Below are positions 1 to 6,800 of a stretch of DNA of 8,846 bases, piece by piece. The stretch spans positions 1 to 8,846 of the forward strand of contig SXHT01000138.1 of NCBI GenBank assembly GCA_005773095.1, given 5' to 3'. The position numbers were made by a program, and so were the translations under genes. The DNA comes from Planctomycetaceae bacterium (GTDB taxonomy: Bacteria > Planctomycetota > Planctomycetia > Pirellulales > PALSA-1355). Position 1 is the first letter of the stretch. Every line of letters starts with the position of its first letter. Under the pieces are notes generated by a model. That model saw only the letters and a program-made list of their open reading frames with translations. It searched no databases and was not told where the DNA came from.

Positions 1-837
1 CAGGGCGGCGGCGGAGTGCCGCTACAATTGCCTACGGACGGTGCGCCTGCGCTGACGCCCTTGGACATAGTGACGCTGCACGTGTCGACATCTTCTCAAT
101 CGTTCGCAGGACTTCTGGCGCGCGAGAATCAACACTTGATCGACGACGCCGAGCTAGTCTCTCGACTCCGCGGTGTCGGCTCATTGACCAACGGCGTCGG
201 AGACCCCCTTCTTGACCAACTCGGCCGTCAGCTTGCCGCGAATTCAACCGCTCTTGTCGCGGGCAGTTTCGCGGTGGTTTCGGATATGTTGGTCGAGCGA
301 AACGCGCAGGTTGGAAATGTCGCCTTCTACTTTGATTCGCCACGGCTGGTGGCTGTCAGTAGCGGCATGGAAGTCGACCCCGATTCGGCCTCCGCAACCA
401 ACAACCTCACGATTGATATCCTACGAGCCAAACCGCGCGTTGTGCTGCCGCCCGGACAGGCTATGGCGGCCGCGGAAGTCACTCGTGAGCTTCAGGGTTT
501 CCACGACAGCCTGGCCGAAGGGGCGATCTTGAATCCCGCCGATCCCTTGGACACAACTGCCGGGACTAATTCATCGTTTGCAATCCTCGTGCGGGCATTA
601 CAGCAACCAGGAGTATCGCCAGTGGTTATTTCGCAAGATAACCTCTCGACACTCGATTCGCTGTACTTGACGGCTGAAGCGAAAACCAGGATCATGCTCG
701 CGGCGATCCGAGGCGACAGAATCCTGGTTCCTTCGCAGTCGGTGATCATCAACGGTGAGCCCAGAATTGCCTGGCTTGAGAAGGATGCGGAAGGCTACAC
801 GATTGCCGTGTCAGACGACGGCAACCACGCCGGCCAA
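1..837 (+). other. N-terminal visible segment resembling the conserved core of giant transglutaminase-domain surface proteins
   Basis: Residues 1-274 alternate predicted helix and strand and are not Ig-like. The segment contains a VVLPPGQA stretch (around residues 141-148), then a pattern of the form SPVVISQDNLSTLDSL followed by TAEAKTR (residues 219-225), ILVPSQ, an ING turn and an IAWLEKDAEGYTIAVSDDG stretch ending near residue 268. In my recollection, large planctomycete and cyanobacterial proteins annotated as transglutaminase-domain carry the equivalent run (an AKARI-type helix, VVVP, then GWW-x-x-D-P-x-T-G-E). If so, the catalytic transglutaminase domain would lie upstream of the window. 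No Cys-His-Asp triad can be seen here; this segment has no cysteine at all. The family link is inference and could be wrong. Confidence 0.4.
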
Positions 838-3800
838 TCGAGCGAAACTGGGGGATTGTGGGCAGCGATCCAGGATTTTTTTGCCATTGTAAAGGAATTG
901 GCCCTTAAGGGATGGCAAAAAATCGTTTCAAAAAAAGGACCGGAAGTGTTGGAAGAGTCAGCCAAGAATCCACGATTAGTGGGCAGACTTGGAAGTACCT
1001 TGGGTGTGATCGCACTGTCGCTTTACGAGTTCTCGGATCGTAGCCAATTCAACTATATGACCGGACAAGATTCGGGAAGAGCTAATGCGAAGAAGGACCC
1101 GCCGATTGGTGGACAGCTCTTTGGAGATTTTCCAGCGCCCAGCGTGCCTACCAACGATGCGACGACAACGATTGACCAAAACTCCAATCTGACGGTCGGG
1201 GCGATCAACGGAACGACGGCGACGGACTCGGTCTCTATCGCCGGCAGTGTCGCGGCGGCGTGGAACTCGACTGCGGCAACTGCGTTCCAGGCCAGCACGC
1301 TTCATGTTGCGAACGCGACTGTTCTGTCTGAGCTTGGCCAAGTGATTGGATCGGGTGTTGTCGCGCTCGTTCCTTCGGCGCAAGTGCCGATAGTCGTGTC
1401 GGGCAACAATCAGTACAACGTCGACGGCAATGGACGCCTTGCATTTTACGACGATCCGATCGGCGGTCTCGGCGTCAGCAGCGAATGGAAAAATTACTCC
1501 GCACTTGTGACGGGGAGTCTTTCAATCGCTGTCTCGACCGCCGCCTTGCGACTCAATGGGACGACGTTGCCGGAAGGCACATACACGGTTACCACCATCA
1601 CGTCGGCGACGATTTCAGGAAGCGGCGCCAGCGCCTCCCCCAGTTTTGCCGGCGATGCGCAAATCGACGTGACGTCGGGCCAGCTCGAGTTGGGGTCTGC
1701 GTCGGGCGGCAATGTCTCGCTGGGGGGAAACTTACTCAATCTAGCCAGCGGCATTACCTTGCATCAATTCACTGGCACAGTCAATGTCGCAGCCAATGGT
1801 AACACCGACGTTACACTTACGGGCAACGTCGCCGCGGCGGTTTCACTTTCGGCGACTCCCCCTGTGCAAGCGACCGATCAAAATACATATGTTGATTTTC
1901 AAACGAATGTTCGCACGAGCTTTGCTGGTCCGTATCGGTTGTCGGCACTTGCCCCGCCAGGTTGGATGGTAACGGTGGATAATAACGGACTGGTTTCCGT
2001 AAAGCCGCAAGCTGGACTTCAATCGGGAACTTTTCCGGTGCAACTTCTCGCACAGTCGGCGACGAACCCGAAATTGGTCGCGCAAACGCAGGTAGAGGTG
2101 ACGGTCAACGCCACATCGCCCGGCATTTCGCTGCAACTCGTCGCCGACCCAACGTTTTCAGTGCCGGTTTTCGGAGCGCAACTACCGTCGGCATTTCTGG
2201 CAACCATCTACAACAGCGGCCCGACAACCGACACCATTGACTTGACCTTTCCGAATCCGCCCGACGGCTTCACGATTCTCAGCAGCGCGAATACAGTCAC
2301 GATCCCTCCAGGTAGAACCGCGACCATTGGCATTTATTTAGGGCCTGACGGGCAGCTTCCGCCGCCGGGCACACAGGTCGAATTCACCGTTGCGGCCACA
2401 AGTTCAACGAATGCCGCGATTACAGAGTCGCAGGTGCGAACGTTCGTTGTACCAGCCGTTCATGCGATCACGCTCGACGCAGACCCGCCTGAAGTCACGA
2501 CGACCCCTGGGTTGCAGATTCAGACGGTGCTCGTGGTGGAGGCTCGCGGCAATGTACCTGACACTGTGGACTTTACCGTTTACGCCCCACCGGGCCTCAC
2601 TGTGGACGGTATTCAACAGCTTACGCTCAATCCAGGCGAGTTACAGGTGCTGTTTGTAACGCTTACGCCTGATGCCGGTACGCCCCTCAATTCAGCACTC
2701 TCGGCAAGAATTGAGGCAACATTCGGCGGATTGGAACCCGTCGACTTTACGATCCCAGTCCATGTTGCCGCGCCAGGCGTTGAGTCGGTCAATCGTGCCG
2801 CTGCAGCCTCGCGAGTATTTGGCAATGAAGATCTTGCCAACCGACTGGACGATTTGGGGATTGCGCTTACCAATCTCACACAGCAGCCAGGCAGCGAGGT
2901 GTTCAAGAGCCAGGCCCTTGCCAGTCTCGATAGCATCCTTACGCTGCTGGCCGTGGATCCGATCCTGGTGAATTTCATCGACGATCTGACCGGGCCGCGC
3001 GATGAACTGGCGGCGGCCACGAATGACGCCGAAGTCTTAACCGCGCTGAACCATCTCGGCACGGCGCTCGACGGATTCGGCGACGCGGTGTTCTTTCGCA
3101 ACGAGTTTAACTTCGAACTGTTCCTGTTGCCCAACACGCAGGTCGCGCTGCCGCAGGTGCCAACTCAATACGAACTGAAGTTGCACCACATCGGCGGCGT
3201 GTCGCCGGGGACGTACAATATTAGTCTCTCCGGTTTGCCGCCTTCGGTCACAAGCCAGCTCAGCGACACGCAGGTGACGCTTAACCGCGATGAATTTGCC
3301 TCGGTCTTTGTCACGTTGACGCAGAACGATCTGAACGAGCTTTTGGCGTTCGACTTTGCCGTCGATGTCTCGGTCGAGAGCTTTCCGGAAATCGCCAAAT
3401 CAGCGGTTGGCTCAATGACCGTGCGGAATGAGTTTGTCGGCGTTGTGGATGTTGCGCCCGATCCGCCGTTTACCGATCCGGGCACCATGGTGGGGGTCAC
3501 GACGCGGCTCTTGAACGCCGTCAACCGCCGGCAGGATGCACTGGTCTCGTTTGAAGTGTTCGCGCCGAATGGCGATTCTGTTTTTGTCTCGACGCCCGTG
3601 AATACTGAGCTGACCGTGCAAACGTCGCTCACGACGGTCGATTTGGGAACGTTCGACACGACCGGCCTGGCACTGGGCAATTACCGGATCGTCGTCACGG
3701 TGACCGACGCGCTGGGTGTTGCCATTCCGGGTGCGACCGGCGAGGGCTTGCTGCTGATCGGGTCACCCGTCACGGCCAGCTTGGATGTTGCTCCGCAAAC

Positions 3801-6800
3801 GCTGCCGCCGGGCGACAGCACGGTCACGAACACGCTGCAAGTCTCGGCCAACACCGCGCAAACGCCGCCGTTCGCCCTGGTCGGAGTCGCCGCGGCAGCC
3901 GGGGCAACGGGCCTGGCCGTCTCCGGCAACCTGGCGTACGTCGCGATCCCCAATGTTGGCATCCGCGTGTTCGACATTACCGATCGAACCGATCCGCAAT
4001 TCATTCGCACCGTCGGTACGGGCGCCGGCGTGCTTCAGATACGCGGCGACAAGCTCGTCGCCCTGCGCAACCCGATCGGCACCGGCAACACCATCACGCT
4101 TTCGATTTATTCGCTTGCCGCGGACCCGGCCAATCCCACGCTGCTGGGCACGTCGCCAAACCTCCCCTACTGGGCCCCCTTTAACCTGTTGTTGACCGAC
4201 ACGCATGCCTACCTCCCGACTCTCCAGTTCCTGTTTTTCGGCACGTCGCCAAACGCGAACATCGTTTCCCACAGCGGCGATCTGATTTCGATCGACATCT
4301 CGAATCCGTCGGCGCCGACCTTCGCCGACATCCTGGTCAATACGTTTGGCACCAGCAACGACGGCGTTGGCGTGGTCGGCGGCATCGATCAAAGCGGCGG
4401 CCCGTTCAACGTCTTCGATGTCGAGCAGGTGGACGCCAGCACGTTGTACATCGCCACCACGACCGCCACCGGCGGAGACCCCCAATTGGGCGTGGGCCGT
4501 ATCCGGATCATCGACATTGCCAATCCCGCGAACCTCTCGATCGCCGGCGAACTGCAAATACCCGGCACCGTACAGATCACAGGCATTCAAATCGATGGCG
4601 ATCGCGCCTACGTGCTCGCTTCCAGCGGCGGCTGGACGGAACCGGACCTCGAACGCGGGCTGGCAGGCTCGATCGTGCTGGCGACGCTCGACATATCCGA
4701 CCCGCGCGATCCGCAGATTCTCGATACGCAAACACTCTCCCGACGCTCGCGTGGCATCGGCGCCACCTTCGAACGCATCGCCGAAGACCTGTACAGTTTC
4801 GGGAGTCTGGGAGATCCGGACGATCCAGAGATTGGGCTCGTCAATACGGCCGATCCTCTCAACCTGGTCTCGGTGGGAACCGACGTTACCGCTTTGCCAA
4901 ACATGCTCGCCGGCGGCGACGGTTTCATTTACTCGGCCGACTCAGCCGGATTGAAGATCTACGAAATCGGCGAAGTCAGCGCGATTCCCGTCACCGCCCA
5001 GGTGCAGATTCCCAACTTCACGGGCGTCGAGATCGTCCCCGGCTCGTTCAACATTGAGCCGACGGAGATTATCGCGGGCGTTGGTTTCGATACGCTCGTC
5101 TGGGAGTTGGGTTTGACGGCGGCCACGCCCACGCAAACATTCACCTGGCAAACCAGCGTGACGGGCCTGCAGCCGGGCGAGAGGCGCGCGGTCACGTTCG
5201 ACACGTTCGTCGATTTCACGGTGGAGGCCACTCCGGGCCAGGTTAATCTTCCGCCGGAATCCGTCATCGCGGAGCAAGTGCTGTCGCTGGATCCCGCCAC
5301 GCAAACGAAACGGCCGGGCGAGTCGGCCATTTACACCGTGACGATTGAAAATCCGGCGGCGACCGACGTAATCTACGACCTGTCAGTCGCTGGCGTGCCG
5401 CTCGATTGGGTCAATCTGCCGACTCCGCTCTTTGTGGCGGCCGGCACTTCAGCGAGCGTCGATCTGACGCTCACGTCCGATCCATTTGCCGCGCTGAGTG
5501 AGTTTGGATTCGTCGTGACCGCAACAACCGCTGGCGTGGCATCGTCTGTCGAAGGCGCTCTCGTTCTTGCAGGCGATCCGCTGCTTCCGGCAGCCGATCC
5601 GATCGCAAACGGCGTCGTGGTGTCGGTCACGCCCGTTACTGCCACGGCTGGGCAAGGGACCGCGGCCAATTATGTGGCCCGCGTCACCAATACCGGCAGC
5701 GCCGCGGATGATTTTGTGCTTTTCGCCACGGGTTTACCGGCCAGTTTTGTGGTTGCGTTCGATTCCGGCATCTTCACGGTGCCACCGGGGGCCAGCAACT
5801 TCCGCGAGTTCCCCTTCACCATCGTGCCGCCGATTGGAACGACAGCCGCCAACTATCCCTTTACCGTGACAGCGGCTTCGATTACCGATGTCTCCATCAC
5901 CGGCGACGACGACGGTTCGCTGACCGTGCTTAGTCTCGGCGTCGCCGTGAACATCACACAAACTTCGGGGCCGCCGGGCAGCGTCTTCCAGATGGTGGTG
6001 ACCAACACGGGTCAAGCCACCGAGACTTTCGATCTGGCGCTGGCCGCTCCGGTGGCTCTGGTGGCGACGCTGGGCAGTTCTTCGGTCACGCTGAACCCCG
6101 GCGCTTCGCAAACGGTGCCGATCACCGTGGGCGCGATTGACTTTGCCTTCCCCGGTGCGTTGCAACTGGTAGGAATCGCGCGCTCGCGGACCAACAACGC
6201 CGTGCTCGACAGCGATTCGGCGGACGTCACCATCGCCGGCACGAAAGATGTCGCCGCCGCGTTCGAAAAGGAACTGATCGAACTGCCGGTGCCCGGGCCC
6301 GGGTCATTCCTGCTCTTGGTCGAGAACATCGGCAACTTGGAAGATCAGTACACGGCAACCATCAGCACGATGACCGGCCCAGCTTCCGCGAGCCTGGTGG
6401 GTCTCGACGGCAAGCCAACGCAGACGGTTCCCTTGTTCATCTTACCCGGTCTCTCGACCGGCGCAATTCTGCTCAGTGCGAACCTTGCGAACATGGGAAC
6501 CGGCACGGTGACGGTGCAAGTCACATCGCTCACCAACGGCGCAATCGCCGCCGAAGCGACGGCCACGCTGCGCACGCCGTCCGAAGAACCGGACGCCCTC
6601 TGCCTGCCGACGATCGACTTCGAAACCGATGCCCACGGGAATTCGCTACCCGCTGGTGCCAAGGTTTTCGAGCAATGGGCCGCCTGGGGCGTACATGTCA
6701 CCAGCCACGACCCGTTCAACAACCCACCGATGATCATCAATACCGCCATCACGAACCCGAATGAAGATCTGAAGACTCCTGGTCCGGGCCTGAACAACAC

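Noticed and set aside
16..18. GTG at 16 as the true start of the giant gene.
   Set aside because: The frame is open to the window edge, the bases before it are a G-rich run encoding Gly codons with no spaced Shine-Dalgarno, and no signal peptide follows although the protein looks exported.
1000..1035. The hydrophobic stretch LGSTLGVIALSLYEF as a transmembrane helix.
   Set aside because: Only about 12 hydrophobic residues with interspersed polar ones, too short for a span, and followed by more extracellular-type beta structure.
3763..4731. A 322-codon open frame on the minus strand opposite the propeller.
   Set aside because: Arg/Gly/Asp-rich composition without a recognisable fold, lying wholly inside a well-supported coding region. 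Same explanation as the other antisense frame.
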